Of a DNA stretch of 64,000 bases, positions 1 through 12,551 are shown piece after piece. Source of the stretch: Corythucha ciliata. Taxonomy: Eukaryota > Arthropoda > Insecta > Hemiptera > Tingidae. Where the stretch lies: assembly GCA_038030265.1 (NCBI GenBank), contig CM075940.1, forward strand, positions 7,316,001-7,380,000, given 5' to 3'. Both the position numbers and the translations under genes were made by a program. The notes below the pieces were generated by a model. The model had not been told where the DNA came from. It worked only from the letters and a program-made list of their open reading frames with translations, and searched no databases. Position 1 is the stretch's first letter. Each line of letters opens with the position of its first letter.

Positions 1-3000
1 CCGTGAATTACCAGCTGATCGACTTAGACGAGGGTTGGAAATGTCACGTCACAACCGCCAACCAACCCCTCTCAGGCACGTCCCCATTCCATCCTCACCA
101 ACCATCTGCTCAACCACTTCACCCCTCATCCAGTATCACTTCAACCATCGTAGAACCTTATTGTTTACAACAACTTGCACGTTTATTGCCTATTGTCTCG
201 CCTTATTTCGTCAGAAAAATTAAATGCACTAAAATGTTGTTTTCCTTGTTGCATCCAACATATGTACTCAGTTCAAGAGCACTGAAACCAGCGTTCAGGT
301 TCGGCTGCTTGTGATAAGGCTGTCAAAACACGCTAGCGGTAATGACGTCACAAGCTCACTTCTGTAAAAACTCCTCCATCGCGAAACTCATTGCTTTAAA
401 AATTAATTAAAAATATTTCCCACTCGTTTTTTTTTACTTTTTCCTCAATAACTTCTACAGAAGAACGCCATGAGTGAATAAAAGAAAGAAAGAAAGAAGA
501 AGAAAAAAAAAAAAAAAAAAATAGGCAAGTTCTCTATTCCCTCAGGAACTGCTGATTCAGCCCTGTTGACAATTTACCGCGATTACCAGATTCGTCAAAC
601 ACTGAATAAGGAGTTTCGAATTCAGGCTCAGAAACTAACCATAACGTGCTGGATACTTGAATTAGGAAACAGAGTATTCAAACCACTTTTAATACAACTG
701 ATAAATATAACAAAAAAAAGAACAAAGCCTAAGGCCACAAGTAATAAATAAAACTAGTAAATTAAGCAATTTTTAAATCAAACAAAAATATATAGAGATT
801 GTGAATACAAGTTTTTAAATATTCAATTTATTAACCTATCAATAGATATTCGCTTAACGTATAAATATCTTATAAAACACTGGTATTCATCATTTGGAAC
901 ATTCCACGTTTCTGGAACAACCTTAATCGAACATACGAACCATTCAAACAAATAATCACTTAAAACTGTACAAATACATATCTGATATTTATGTACAGCA
1001 CGGCGCGTTTCCTGGCAAATAAAGAAGGTCTAGGCGTTTATTGACTCCGTGAAATTAAAGGCATCTCCTCCCTCTATGGTTCCCCGAAATTTTCCTCTAG
1101 TCGCCATTTTATACCTTCTCAGCAAGGCCGGCCTCTCTGAGTTACATAAAAACCGCAAAATAAAACGATGTTTGACATAAATTAAAGTGAAGTTGGCAGA
1201 ATCGAGGTGGCGTCTAATGAGAATTGCGTGGAAATCTGGGAAGGGGGGGATGACTAGAGTTTTTTAACATTCAAAAGACCGGTTTTAAGGGCTTTCGTCA
1301 AGTGAGCGCAGCTCCCTAGGAAGACCATTATGAGAAAAAACACATAGGAAGATATTGACGGAGACAAGCACCTTTTGCTCTTTTTGGCCGATCAAAAGTG
1401 TTTTTTGAATGTTCTTTTCAATGCTAAAGGCAGCAAGTGTGCATAACGTTTTTTTTTCGCATTCCATTTAAACATATACTGGCTATGCAAGGATAAACGC
1501 TAATTTTCAGGAACTGCCAAAAACATGCGTAATGTAAAGGCACTAAGTAGAGGGGGGGGGGGGTCCCAACCCAAAAGCGTCATACTGTACTCCTTCTAAC
1601 AGGCAGTGCAAGAGAATGTCAAGACGCGTTTCATTTTTCTTCAAGTGCAACGCAAAATTGAAAGGATGATTGTGCTGGCTAAGAAATGCATTCGATTAAA
1701 TTGTTTGACAGGTCCAGCAGACTTGCCAGTGTTTGACATGTCCAGGTTACACCCCCCTCCACCCATCCAGATTAATTTGATTAGCCAGCACGGGAAAAGC
1801 GAATCACGAGTCCTACGAAATTCGTGAAATAACACCTACAAGCAAAAAAGGTGTCCGAGGACAGATTAACAAACTCTCCGAGTTACACTGCGGGCAGGGA
1901 GGAGCGCCACAAAATTTAATCAAATAGCCTCACAAATTAGTCATTAACGAAGGGACAATTGCGGTAGTAATAAATCAATGAAAGAACAAATTTCATAGGT
2001 CTAAATGATTTTTTCATTTATTCAACTATTGTCTTGACGCGATAAAATAATAAATGAGCCATTTTCAAGGCTCCATTGTAATTTTTGTTCAAATCAATTG
2101 ATAATATTTAGTATCTTTAATAAAATAACGCCTCAAACTTTTAAATAACCACCAAGAAGTTATTTCTCGTGGGGGTGGATATTTACATTACGTAAAAAAA
2201 TTGCTAACCGAGTAGTTAAAATAATTCATAAGGGCAGGAGGGGGGATTTATGTTATTTCACAACGTAAAGCGTACTATGAGGCATGAGGGCAAATTCAGG
2301 CAACGTGTGGTAAGGCGGGTGAAGCTTTACCCCGCCCTCCAACCCCTAACAGGCATATAACTTGGTAAAACAAAGTACATCGAGACAATCATGTTTTCAC
2401 CATTAAAAAAAAAAAAAATGTTATCGTCACCTTCAATTGCGCAGGACGCTTACAAGGATCCATAAACACGACTGAAACTTTTCCTGGGACATCAACTGGG
2501 TTTACCTATGGTCACTCTAGCCTATTTCGGTCTTTCAAATTCCAGAACAAGTCGGATTTTCACAATTTCTATCTTGGAGTCTCACCATAAAAATTAAAAA
2601 AAAAAAAAAAATTATACGAAAGAAAAAAGTGAACATTTTTCGCAAGAAAGCTGTACTTAATAAATTAATTTTGAGTTACTGTTTCCAACAATGTTGACCA
2701 TTATTTGGTTTTAAACGGCCCAAAATGACGACGAGGTTACGGTAATTTTTAAAAACAAATTGTTTACCTATAGGATTACATTGAGAAATTTTATTTGCAG
2801 TTAAATTAAATGAAGTTTAGGCTATTGCTATCAGGAATGAGCAGACGGCCAGCGGCTCCACTGACCTCATGTTAGGGGCCCGGACGTCGTCCCTGAAATT
2901 AATTTTAAAAAGGCATCAAGGAATTTCTTTGTTGAAATTAGATACGCAATATAAAATTATGTTATAAAAGTATTAACCTATAATACTGTCGTATTTTTCA

Positions 3001-5463
3001 TTAATAATTATTGTCTTCCAAAACGTACCTTGTAAATCTTACATTGGGAATGGACAGTTGATCGCTTATGATAATAATCCTCAAAATCCACTTTTTTTCT
3101 GTTTCTTTTGCTAGGAATTAGAGGGGAGGCCTTTTACTTAAAAACAAGTTTCTTGAATTCCACGACTTCCAGTTGAATTGGGCTGGGTCGAAAATTTTGT
3201 AACATTTTGGTATCTTCAACAGACGATCTTCGGCTGTTTGAATGATGAACTGTGATGGCATACAAGGGGGGAGGGTAACCCTGTTTTTAATCAAGCAGCG
3301 TGAGGGGGGGAAAGGGGGCTGAGACCGGTAATACGAAAAATGTTTGTGGTGCAAAAACCGTGCACCCGAGATTTGTATTTTTTTTATTTCAACATTTATT
3401 GTTTTCAATTAATTCTTAAGTGTAAAACGTAACTAAGCATCAAACATTTTCAGCAGGCTAGCCAATACAGGACCTGCGGCCAAGAATGCGAATGAATAAC
3501 TTGAATTGATCAGATTTGGATCGTATTATTAACAGATATTTTATGCCTACACGATGGATAATTCACTACCAGAAATGAGCAAAACATGATTTAACCATCA
3601 AATTACAAATTAAATTGAACGTTTCAAACAGAGTAGAAACCATTTTAAGCAGGATTTCAGTTGTTTGGCTAAATTATCCATCGGGTAATGTTAAACACTT
3701 AAAGTACACTACCGACACGGCGTAATCAATTTTTAAATAAAAACTAATAGGCCATTTAATTGAGATTTTTCCTTGCCATATACGTATTTATATAAATTAG
3801 TAGTTATACCTTACCAAGGACGGAGCCCGTCGTGCTAGGGGTAGGTGACATGCCATGGGAGCGATCATTTCTAACTGGTTCTGAAATGATTGAAAATAAC
3901 AGGCGAATACATTACATATAGAAGTGACCAGATTTTGGACAGATTGGAAAAGGGTTTTTAAGGGGCTATCGATTGTGCGGGGGGGGGGGGGAATAGACGC
4001 TTCAAACAGGCCCGGGTGATTCACATGGACAGTCCCCCTTACCCTCCTCATTCACCATCTCATTTTTCCCAAGTCCAACAAAAGCGATCTCCACAATACA
4101 CCCCGCGAGCCTCGATACTGTTTGTCATTCTGCCCTTATTCGGCGATATTTCACGAGGACTGGAAAGAGTTCAACGTCGCGCCGACGTCCGTGTAACCAT
4201 CGTGGACGCTTTGCCCGATGGCCCGACCGGCCGCCAACCAGCCCTGAGGAGGGGTAATACAATAACAGTCATGGGATTCATCAAGATGCTGCTTACTAAA
4301 GCATAGGAAACACGTCCTTCGCGACCCCCCTTCCCTGTAGGCGACACCTCAAGTTTTGAGGGCTGAAATTTACATTAAGTTTGTGTGGAGGACCCCACGA
4401 TACTTCCATGTTCCCGTCGTTCGCTTACAACGTGCCTTTCACATGAAACAATTCCGACACGAGTGATTAATCATTAAAACTCACCCATCAAAATTAATTA
4501 ATTTGCCCTAGCCTGTCCTGAAGTTCTGTTCTCATAAAAATGCCAAAGTTCTAAAATTTGCTGGAAAGAGCTCTATGTCTCTCAATATTCATCCCATGTC
4601 ATGATTGATGCAATAATAACACACAAAAAAATATGAACACACAAATTCTAACGACGTGACGAATAATGAATTTTGTAGCCTAATATAGTTCTCTTTAACG
4701 GTAACTATCAATTTGAAATATTCAACACGATCAATGAATTAAATAATGGACACAATTTGATCAATAAGACACTCGCTAAAACTCGAAATAATCGAAGAGA
4801 AACGAATCTTCGAATACATCCTCGTCAATTTGTTTAAAAAATTAATTTAAAAATAACCAAATTGAATTTCGAAAAAATGGCCAGTTCATCGATGGGGAAT
4901 TTTGTTGTGGTCATTTTAAGCCATCATGAGAGGAAATAGGACTAAAATTCTGGTAGGAGATAGGTTTGGGGCAAAAAAAGAGCTGAAACGCATTCCAAAC
5001 CTTAGCAACTGTACCGCTCAACAAATCTTATTCAAATTTTAACAGCGTCTTCTAGGAACCTAGATGACCATTTTGAACGATCGATCATCAAATTTTATAA
5101 TATTCTCTTGGAATTATAAGGGTCCAATCATTTTTACTCCGAACACATTTGTTATAATATCTTCCAAATCGCTCAACCAATCGTTTTCAAATTTTACGGT
5201 GTACATCTAGAGATGAAGACACAACTTTTGAGCCATCACTCGTCCAGATCTGTTAAGAAAAAAGTGGACGACGGACGACAGACGCCATACTGAAAATCGA
5301 GATTTAGGCCTTTTCGGGGTCCAGGAACACGAATCTGGTGTCAGCTAAATTTTTTTTTTTTTTTGCCATTACCAAACTTCCTTCCCTACGGGAACATGGA
5401 AGTAAAAATGAACCCCTCCACAGCTCGATTAGATGCAACATTGCCTCCTACTATTCCTTATCA
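1..5463. other. AT-rich non-coding region without recognisable gene
   Basis: About 5.4 kb with only short, non-conserved reading frames, many homopolymer A and T runs (for example near 500, 2405, 2600, 5350) and scattered G or C runs. The stretch around 4,130-4,300 is more GC-rich and open on the plus strand for about 90 codons, but it resembles no family I know. I see no exon, RNA gene or structured repeat here that I can support. Confidence 0.6.
481..520 (+). repeat. GAAA-rich microsatellite running into a poly-A tract
   Basis: Several tandem copies of GAAA are followed by about 20 A residues. This could be a simple microsatellite or the tail of an old retroposed sequence. No element body is recognisable upstream. 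Confidence 0.6.
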
Positions 5464-5500
5464 CAGTGGTTCTCAACGTCATGGAGGGCGGGGTCCTTGA
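5464..5500 (+). mobile_element. Solitary hAT-like terminal sequence
   Basis: The sequence CAGTGGTTCTCAAC followed by a GC-rich stretch is the classic terminal inverted repeat of Charlie-like hAT transposons. I found no matching opposite end or 8-bp target duplication nearby, so this is probably a remnant. A second Charlie-like end, reversed and imperfect (GTTGAGAAGCGCTG), lies near 17,256-17,269, but the two need not belong together. Confidence 0.4.
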
Positions 5501-5937
5501 TTCTGGAAGGATAGACAGGGTTGACGTTACTGTTCGGCACTCCAGCTGCGTTAATGATTCACGATCTAGATAAGAGGTTTTTTTTTGGTTTTTTTTAACC
5601 AGCGCAGACTGAGCCTAGCCGAGCTCACTCGCGCCAGAGGCATCAACTGGGCGTATACGTGGGGTGGACTACCACCCTACGTCCCTACCGTCCTTCTTTT
5701 TGGAAGGACGGTACTACTTTACAGTTCGTGGTCCTTTGGGATACTCAAAATGACCCTAAAAGGTACTACTTTCCAAAAACTGCTGTAGTTTTAGAAGACC
5801 CTCGTGGGCATAAGTGAAAAAAATTGATTATAACACAAGTATGCTTCCAATATAAATGAAGTGCCTTCTACACTAGTACATACTAGGGCGCAGCCAGGAC
5901 ACGGGACAATCCTCAAAACCGAAAGCTCGACAATGCC

Positions 5938-6490
5938 CTGAAACCCTCAATTTACCCCTTCAAACTGGCTAATTAGCATTAAACCTGAACATTTTGCCCC
6001 TAAAAAACAGCAAAATCTTGAAATTTCGCCCGAGAAACGATCTCCCATAGCAAAAATGGCGATTTTTCGTAAAGATACAGTCAATTTTTGCCACGAAACT
6101 GGCCAAGTCTCTAGGAAACTGACAATTTCTCCATGTCGCCAGGACTGACCATTCAAACAAACAACAAATTCAAACCCCACAACCTGATTGGTTTGGCTAA
6201 ATCACACTTGACTTGATAAATGACGGCGAAAAGTGGCTTCTTGATCGTAAAACTTGAGGAGGTTCATCATAAGTAGGCCGTAAATTTCGCTTCCGTAACA
6301 AGCACCGATTGTTTAGGGGGTCAGCTTGGTCATTTTGAGCCTTCAAATTAAAATAGACAATTTTTTTTTTTTTTCATTTTCATTGAAATTGCAAGTTTCG
6401 GGGCTGAATATCAGTAAAATGCAAGTTTCGGACTAAATGCGAAACTGCATGTTTCCGGCTACAAACAGCCTCTAAATCTCTATTTTAGGG
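5938..6490 (+). repeat. Degenerate tandem repeat, family B (first block)
   Basis: Units of about 30-32 bp loosely follow the pattern GAAATTGCAAGTTTCGGG plus CCTTAATTTC. The first part (about 5,938-6,080) is clearly similar to 43,530-43,680, sharing CCCCTTCAAACTGGCTAATT-like words and the spacing between them. The 6,380-6,490 part carries repeated GCAAGTTTCGG words. This is non-coding and moderately diverged. Confidence 0.6.
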
Positions 6491-6879
6491 GGAAAACCAG
6501 TGAAATTGTAGGGCTTACATGGAGTGGTCATGCGTTGACGCCATGTACTTCATACTGACCACCCAACTCCGAACTCCAGCCTTCCCGGCGTCTCTGACGC
6601 GCCGTGCTGCTGTATCCCCGGCTCGGTTGGCGGCTCTGTTAGTAGATTTCTCCCAACGAATGGAGGAGGGGTATGGGCCGTGAAGTGGCGAGGGCACGGC
6701 CCTAAAAGAACTCGCTATCAACCCAACGCGTTATGCGACCCGTGCCGAAGGGTGCGTGACACAGGGTGAGCTGTGTATCTAACGGAGCCTCAGGGATACC
6801 AGGCGACCTCCCTGAGTATTAAGCCTTTTCGCGGTTTGCGGGGCTCTGCCGTGGGTGACTTTTATTTCCCTAGCTGCTC

Positions 6880-8187
6880 GTGGAACTGTGTATGGATCGC
6901 GATCGAATTACTTTGTTAAACCCAGGGTTTAAAACCCTGGAGCAGGTTGAGGACGAGCTTCTCAGTAGACCTATGCCTGCTCAGCCCGGCACCGCAGAGG
7001 TGACGGGGGAGACCACCTTAATGGAGGTGGTTGAGCCCGGAACCTCCGATGGTGTCATTGAGGGAGTAGTCGCCCTCTCGGGTTCGCCGGCATCTGGCGT
7101 ACCCGAATTACAGGAGGGCTAGGTAACGGCATCCGAACCCGTTGATCCCGCAACAGCGGTACCTGGAGACCAGGAGATCGCTGATTTCGACAAGTACGTC
7201 TCTGGCTTGAACAGGGATCAGAGGCGACGCTTTTTGTGGAAGAAGGGAGAGGAACCGGAAGCCGTCGGGGCGACTGCTCTGCAGATGGTGGATAAGAGAA
7301 AGAAGGGGAGAGCCTCTGCAGAGACGACTCCAGAGGGAGCCGTGAAAAAGAAGCGAAGAACAACCGTGCAAGGTCAGGGTCCTTCGTACACCGGAGCGCT
7401 CAAGGGAAGGAAGCTTGACGTGGTTCATAGAGACTACCCAGCGGCCCTTCTCTTGGACGAAAAGCTTGAGGCCCTGGAAAGGAGCATTGAAGCTGCCATT
7501 GTCGCACTGGAACCTAAAGTTGGGGAGGTAGTGCCCCAGTTTGATGGTTTGGTGCGAAGGAGGGGATGGCTATCCATCACCTGCGAGGACGACGGGACGG
7601 CTGCTTGGATAAAGTCGCTCTTTGAAAGTATTGTGCCCTGGGAGGGGGCAAGGTTGAAAGTGATTGCCCAAGCTCAGGGTGGCGGTGGCATTTTTCCCGA
7701 AGTGCGCGGATCTGGGGAGCGAACAAGGTCTTCAATTCCTCGCGCGCCAAAATCGGGGGTTAAATGTGGGACAGTGGAAGGTACTGTCGAGGAGTGTGCC
7801 TCAAGGCACGCCGGCTTTGATGATGACACCGCTCATCGATGAAGAGTCGGCGCAGATCCTGGAAAGGAATAACGTCGTCCACATAAGGTTCGGCAAGCGC
7901 ACCATTCGGGAGGAGGGAAGGATCACCCTCCGGCTGCAGCCGATGGATCAGGTAGCCGCTGTTGTGCGGGGTAACCCCGCACAACAGCAGGAAGTGCTAC
8001 CTGCGGGAACAGCAGTTGGCGCCACGGCATCCACTAGCAAGGCAGGGCAGAGAGGAGATAGTGCCGGACCAGCGGGGGACGGACAAGTCCCGAAGGCGGC
8101 AGGTCGGGCACGGAAACCCCACCCCACTCCGAGTAAGGCGATGCTGAAGAAGCAATCGCGGAGTGGGGCACATAAGGGGAATAAGTG
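6880..8187 (+). pseudogene. LINE ORF1, DUF4780-like nucleic-acid-binding Gag (broken)
   Basis: Translation from 6,880 gives an acidic, Pro/Ser-rich N-terminus. A stop follows at 7,120, then the same frame reopens through a basic KKKR-rich segment into a DUF4780-like domain (VVHRDYPAALLLDEKLEALE). Near 7,660-7,770 the homology passes to another frame, where LNVGQWKVLS and IDEESAQILERNN continue the same domain. The tail is Ala/Gly/Lys-rich, and the frame ends at 8,188 over the first codon of ORF2. The known family role is RNA binding in the retrotransposition particle. One internal stop and one frameshift make it non-functional. Confidence 0.75.
7958..7988. repeat. Perfect 15-bp inverted repeat inside LINE ORF1
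   Basis: Two perfect 15-base arms (7,958-7,972 and 7,974-7,988) flank a single central A. The arm reads GCTGTTGTGCGGGGT. Because the symmetry is perfect, both strands encode the same short peptide, MCGVTPHNS. The hairpin is GC-rich and would be very stable in RNA. Confidence 0.9.
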
Positions 8188-10060
8188 ACCGCTACTGGGT
8201 TGCTACTGAATCTGTATCGTGCGGGAGCGGCATCAGCCGTCTTCAGCAGGGGTTCATTGGGGGCTTCCCCCCCCCCCTATGTCCTGGCCTATGATGTCGC
8301 CATGGTTCAGGAACCATGGGCATGGGAGAGGCAGGTCAAGGGCCTTTCTGCGACAGCAGGTAAGTTGGTTTACTGTAAGGATGAGGAGCGGGCGCGAACT
8401 GCGCTGCTTCCAAATCCCGCAGTGAAGTTTTTAACTATGTCAGAGTTTCTGTACAGGGATTTGACAGCAGTCATCCTGGAAGCCAAGGACGAGGACCGGA
8501 CCCAGAGGTGTGAGGCAGCTTCCGCGCGTACTTACCGGGGGACGCTGAGGTGACGCCGCCGGAGGAGCTTCAGCGTTTGGTCCTGTACTGCAGCTGCTCG
8601 AGCGCGAGGAACCTGCAGCTGATTGTGGGTTGTGATGCGAATGCCAGGGGTGAGTCACTCTTTCAATTTTTTATCACGTATGACCTAGTGGTGGTAAATC
8701 AGGGCTCGATCCCGACTTTCGTGACAAGTGCGAGGAGTGAGGTCCTGGATGTTACTCTGGCCAGCCAGTTTTTGGCCAATAGTGTCAGAAAGTGAAGAGC
8801 CATGTCAGAAACATCATGTCCGACCATAGGCTGATTTCGTTTGAGGTCGAGTTTGCTAGGGTCAGAAGTACAGCTTACCGGAATCCCAAGAACGCGGATT
8901 GGGAGGTCTTCAAAGGACATCTAGAACAGGAATTGTCTGAGATGGACCTTGACATACTGTGCCAAGCCGACCTGGATAGAGCGGCGGAGGCAGTCAATTC
9001 AGCGGCGATCTTCAGTGCGTACGATGCTTTACGATAGGGCCAGATCACGTGGGGAGTGGGAGGCTTATAGGCGCTCCCTCACCGAGTATAACAAGGCCCT
9101 TAGGAAAGCAAAGCGGGTCACGTGGAGGACCTTTTGTGAGGGGATGGAGGGTGTCTCCGTCATGGTCAGACTGCAGAGGGTCCTGTCCAAAGAGAGCCCG
9201 AGCCAAAGTGGTATAATTAAAAAGGCAGATGGGGCGTATACCGAGAGCGCTAAAGAGACCCTGGAGGTCCTCCTGCATAGTCATTTCCCTAATTCCAGGG
9301 ATGCAGGGGCCTCAGATATTCAGGGCGAAGTGGTGGCCGACTGCCGGCCAACAAATTCAATTTGGAGTGCATCGAGGAAACTGCTTGCGCCCGCGAAAAT
9401 TAAAATGGGCTATCGGCTCATTTAAGCCCTATAAATCCCCTGGGCTGGACGGGATATTCCAGGTCATGCTACAGCGTGGCCTGGTGTTCCTGGAGCCACG
9501 CCTCAGAAGGATATTTAGGACGAGTTATGCGTTATCGTACATACCAAAGGCATGGTGGGAGGTCAGGGTTGTGTTTATTCTCAAGTCGGGAGCGAACTCC
9601 TCGGCCTAGGCAAAGGCGTACCGACCCATAAGCCACACGTCTTTACTCCTTAAAACAATGGAAAAGGTAATTGGCCAGGATATCAAGGACAGTTCCCTTA
9701 AAAATAAACCAATTCAGAGGGGGCAGCATGCCTACCAGGCGGGCAAATTTACTGAGACGGCCCTGAACGAACTGGTGGGTAAGGCTGAAAAATCTCTGGA
9801 GGCGAAAGAAACTGCACTGGGCTGTTTCCTGGACATAGATGGCGCCTTTGACAACACCACCTATGACTCTATGGAGGCTGCGGTAAGGAGCAGAGAGTTT
9901 GATCCATCTTCAGTGAGATGGATCAAGGGGATGCTGGAATGCCGCGTTGTGACTTCGGAGCTGGGAGGGGAGACTGTTTCCGGGTTGCCCTGAAGAGGAT
10001 GTCCTCAGGGGGGTGTGCTCTCTCCTTTGCTCTGGTTGCTCGTCGTCTGGCGAATAGCCG
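8185..10060 (+). pseudogene. LINE ORF2: endonuclease plus reverse transcriptase (broken)
   Basis: Endonuclease motifs appear in order: DVAMVQEPW (about 8,296), YRDLTAVIL, CDANARGE (about 8,630), VLDVTLAS and SDHRLISFEVEF (about 8,820). They are split across frames by frameshifts near 8,530 and 8,790. RT follows: KPYKSPGLDGIFQVML (about 9,425), AYRPISHTSLLLKTMEKV (about 9,618), QHAYQAGKFTETAL, FLDIDGAFDN (about 9,830) and, after another break, GCPQGGVLSPLLW (about 10,000). The copy lacks the catalytic FADD box and everything 3' of it. Confidence 0.85.
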
Positions 10061-10079
10061 CAATATTGCGACATTTCTG

Positions 10080-10530
10080 AATATAAACAAGGACGAATTT
10101 GATGTTTGTTTTTCTCATTTGCGTGGCCACAAAGTTGCCACCAGAAACCGTGAATTGGCGTTTTCTCAATTTTACTCGCTAATGATCGCTTTTCATGAAT
10201 TATAGCCGTGTATGGGGCTGTCTCATGCCACGAATGAACACTCCCCCCTCCTTTTAGCCGCGAATTAGCGACTTTTCTTCATTTTGCCCGTGAATTTGCG
10301 GTCTTCTCAATTTTAGCTGAGAATTAGTGATTTATAGCTTTACATAAACTTTCAGCCGCTCACTTGCCTCAAAAACGGCCGCCTAAGGACCTACAGAAAC
10401 TGGAAGTTGGCGTATTTTCCGTATGTTGGCCACGAGGTACCTCCAGAAGCCACGAATTAGTACGTTTTCCCAATTTAAGTAGTGAGCTCTAGCTTTCAGA
10501 ATGTAAAAAGTGATTTTTCTCAATTATACC
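10080..10530 (+). repeat. Degenerate ~30-bp minisatellite, family A (array 1)
   Basis: Repeated units follow TTTTAGCCGCGAATTAGCG then CTTTTTCTCAA, for example around 10,150, 10,250-10,340 and 10,450. Units are 28-33 bp and heavily diverged. The array begins directly at the truncated 3' edge of the LINE, so the LINE was probably interrupted or deleted by the event that placed the array. Confidence 0.75.
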
Positions 10531-12012
10531 CGCAAAGTTGCCTCCACGTATCGTTGTTTGAATACAGGGGAGCCGAAGAAATTTTTGCCTAGCACACCCA
10601 GAAACCTACGGCCGGTCATGCCCGTAGGCCGTCTCCATAGCCCTCACCTTTACCTGCAGGCTCAAGCCCAACATTATTTCCATCAGTCTCGTCACTGTCG
10701 CCCCAAAAGCACCCAGTACTGCCAAACACGCCTTAATGGACTATTCTTATCTGGTGAAAGGCGTTGGACTACCCAGGTATTTTACCTTGCTAGGCCTACT
10801 TGCCTAGCCTAGGGGAGTTCACTTTCTCACCCTCCTCTCCACCATCACTATCCCCCACCTGTATCTGAACGCACGGTTAACCAATTTATTACTACTGGGT
10901 CCACCCCGAAGCCTTCCAAGATCTCCATAATGCTTCTAAACGAGACTTCTCCCTAATCCCTCAGTATCTGAAAACAGTGCCAGTACCAATACTCCTTTTG
11001 TCTTACAACGTCCTCGTAATTTTCCCACGAGCTCCTCCAGGGCATCTGTAGATCTGTTTGCCGTATAGGCATGCTAATGCTACCCCGGGTCCTAACTAAA
11101 CCCGCTATCCCCTCAGGAGAGCAAAAATCTGAATTACGAGGTGATTCACTCGGCGGTAGAGCTGGATCGGGTGCAATCCACCTTGAGGCGAACATGGTAA
11201 GTTATAGGGGGCGGGGATACCACGGTACGTGGTGGAGGTGGAGCTCATGAAACTGTGTATGTGACCTCGGAAGGGCCCCGTGGCTGTTATTGAATGTGAA
11301 AGGCTACCAATCCTTTGACGGTGTTCCATTCTCTTATTAGGCGCGTCCATTGTACCACCTCTGGGAAGAGTTGAGTCTACAAATGGCATAGCAGTGTGTA
11401 GAAACCTGGAGTCTGTCAGTTGGCGTACAATGTGGGCAAAAAAAGGTTCTGGGTCTGCAGGGGGCTTGATGCGCTTCTAAGGGACCCCCTCACAGTCCGA
11501 CCCGCCTAGGCGCTCACGGCATTCGGGGCTCTGCAGGTGGTGGAGAAATCTTCCCTAGTCTTCGCGAGGGGCTTCATACGGGCTGCTCAAGATGCCTAAA
11601 ACACAAAGGAGAACACCAAGGAGACAAAGTGGAAACCTTCCACGTGGGCCGTAGCCCGTGGATGCTTTGCTCATGGAATCCATCAAGGTCGTACGTGGTG
11701 GCATCGGTGGGTCACGGACCTTGCGAAGAAGTTCGGAATAACACACCGAAACTGTGGGGTACGTCCATTTTGGGTGCGATGCACTCGTCCTTGGCACCAG
11801 AATGCTGAGGGGAACAATTCATAAGCCAGCGACTTCTTCTGAAGGGAAACTAGATTACAATAACGATTTCAGTGATAGCACAATTAGCCACACAGGTTTC
11901 GTGCCTCGTTCCCTAACACTTTGCAGAAAAAAAAAACAAAACAAAAAACAGTTAGACATTGATCCTACTTAGGGGAGGCTAGTGGGTTCGTGAGTCGCCG
12001 ATGTTATTCGGC
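10531..12012. other. Non-coding stretch, no gene recognised
   Basis: The base composition is more balanced than at the left end. Short open stretches occur on both strands, none with recognisable domains. It may hold eroded transposon sequence, but I cannot assign a family. Confidence 0.5.
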
Positions 12013-12015
12013 TTA

Positions 12016-12395
12016 AGCCCGGTTTCCACTTGAACCTTTTTGCCGTTCCGTACCAGCGTTCCATACCAGTTTGGTATGGAACGACTTGAAAATGACATGC
12101 CGTATCATTGCAGCGTTCCGTTCCTTATACCCGTATCATTTGAAGGAACGGGCTGGTGGGATACGCGTTCCTTCTTCCTTCAGTTTCACGGTCTCGCGGC
12201 GAACCACGTTTCCACTGGACTATGCGCGTTCCATTCCTTTCCTTTGATGGTTCGGGCAAAAACCGACTCTATAGCGGGTCGACCCGTTCCATTCCTTTTC
12301 CCCCTCGAAAGATCGACGCGTATCAGTTTAAAGCCCAGTTTAAAGGTCTATAGTGGTATGGAACGGGTTAAAAAGATACAAGTGGAAACCGGGCA
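12016..12395. mobile_element. 380-bp MITE, PIF/Harbinger type, with TTA target duplication
   Basis: The left end reads AGCCCGGTTTCCACTTG; the right end is its inverted copy after an alignment of about 35 bp with few mismatches. A TTA trinucleotide directly flanks both ends (12,013-12,015 and 12,396-12,398), the 3-bp TSD expected for PIF/Harbinger elements. The interior repeats GTTCC/GGAAC words and has no coding capacity. It lies just downstream of CK2alpha. Confidence 0.85.
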
Positions 12396-12441
12396 TTATA
12401 CTAACAAGATCGGAGGGGAGCTCCTGGAAGACCTTTAGTAA

Positions 12442-12551
12442 CTAATAGGCCGACATTTGAGAACAGGAGTAGGAGTGAGATGACCGAACAGTCTGCTCTG
12501 AAGCAATGGTGGCCATGATAACGGGTTGGAGGAGTGTGACACACGACGCGC
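12442..12551 (-). CDS. Candidate terminal exon of CK2alpha
   Basis: The preceding CK2alpha exon ends in phase 1 after HPYF with a strong donor, so a last exon is needed. This interval has an AG acceptor at its upper edge, the complementary phase and a stop at 12,444-12,442. It would add a 36-codon Ser-rich tail containing QPVIMATIASEQ, loosely like the Pro-Val/Ile-Val tails of other CK2alphas. Its acceptor lies at the edge of a SINE, so SINE exonisation is possible. The phase fit is encouraging, but C-terminal tails are poorly conserved. Transcript data are required. Confidence 0.35.

Larger units (their letters stand above)
6520..10060 (+). mobile_element. LOA/R1-like non-LTR retrotransposon, decayed and 3'-truncated
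   Basis: A GC-rich block contrasts with the AT-rich surroundings. It contains a 5' untranslated region (about 6,520-6,879), an ORF1 with a DUF4780-like Gag region, and an ORF2 with apurinic endonuclease and reverse transcriptase. Both frames carry stops and frameshifts, so the copy is dead. It ends abruptly just after the RT motif GCPQGGVLSPLLW at about 10,055, where a family A minisatellite begins; the FADD motif, thumb and RNase H are missing. The clade is assigned from wording such as FLDIDGAFDN and the DUF4780-type ORF1. LOA versus R1 or Outcast cannot be settled by eye. Confidence 0.85.

Noticed and set aside
4016..4306. 96-codon frame in a GC-richer island
   Set aside because: No homology that I recognise and no flanking exon signals; left as unassigned DNA.
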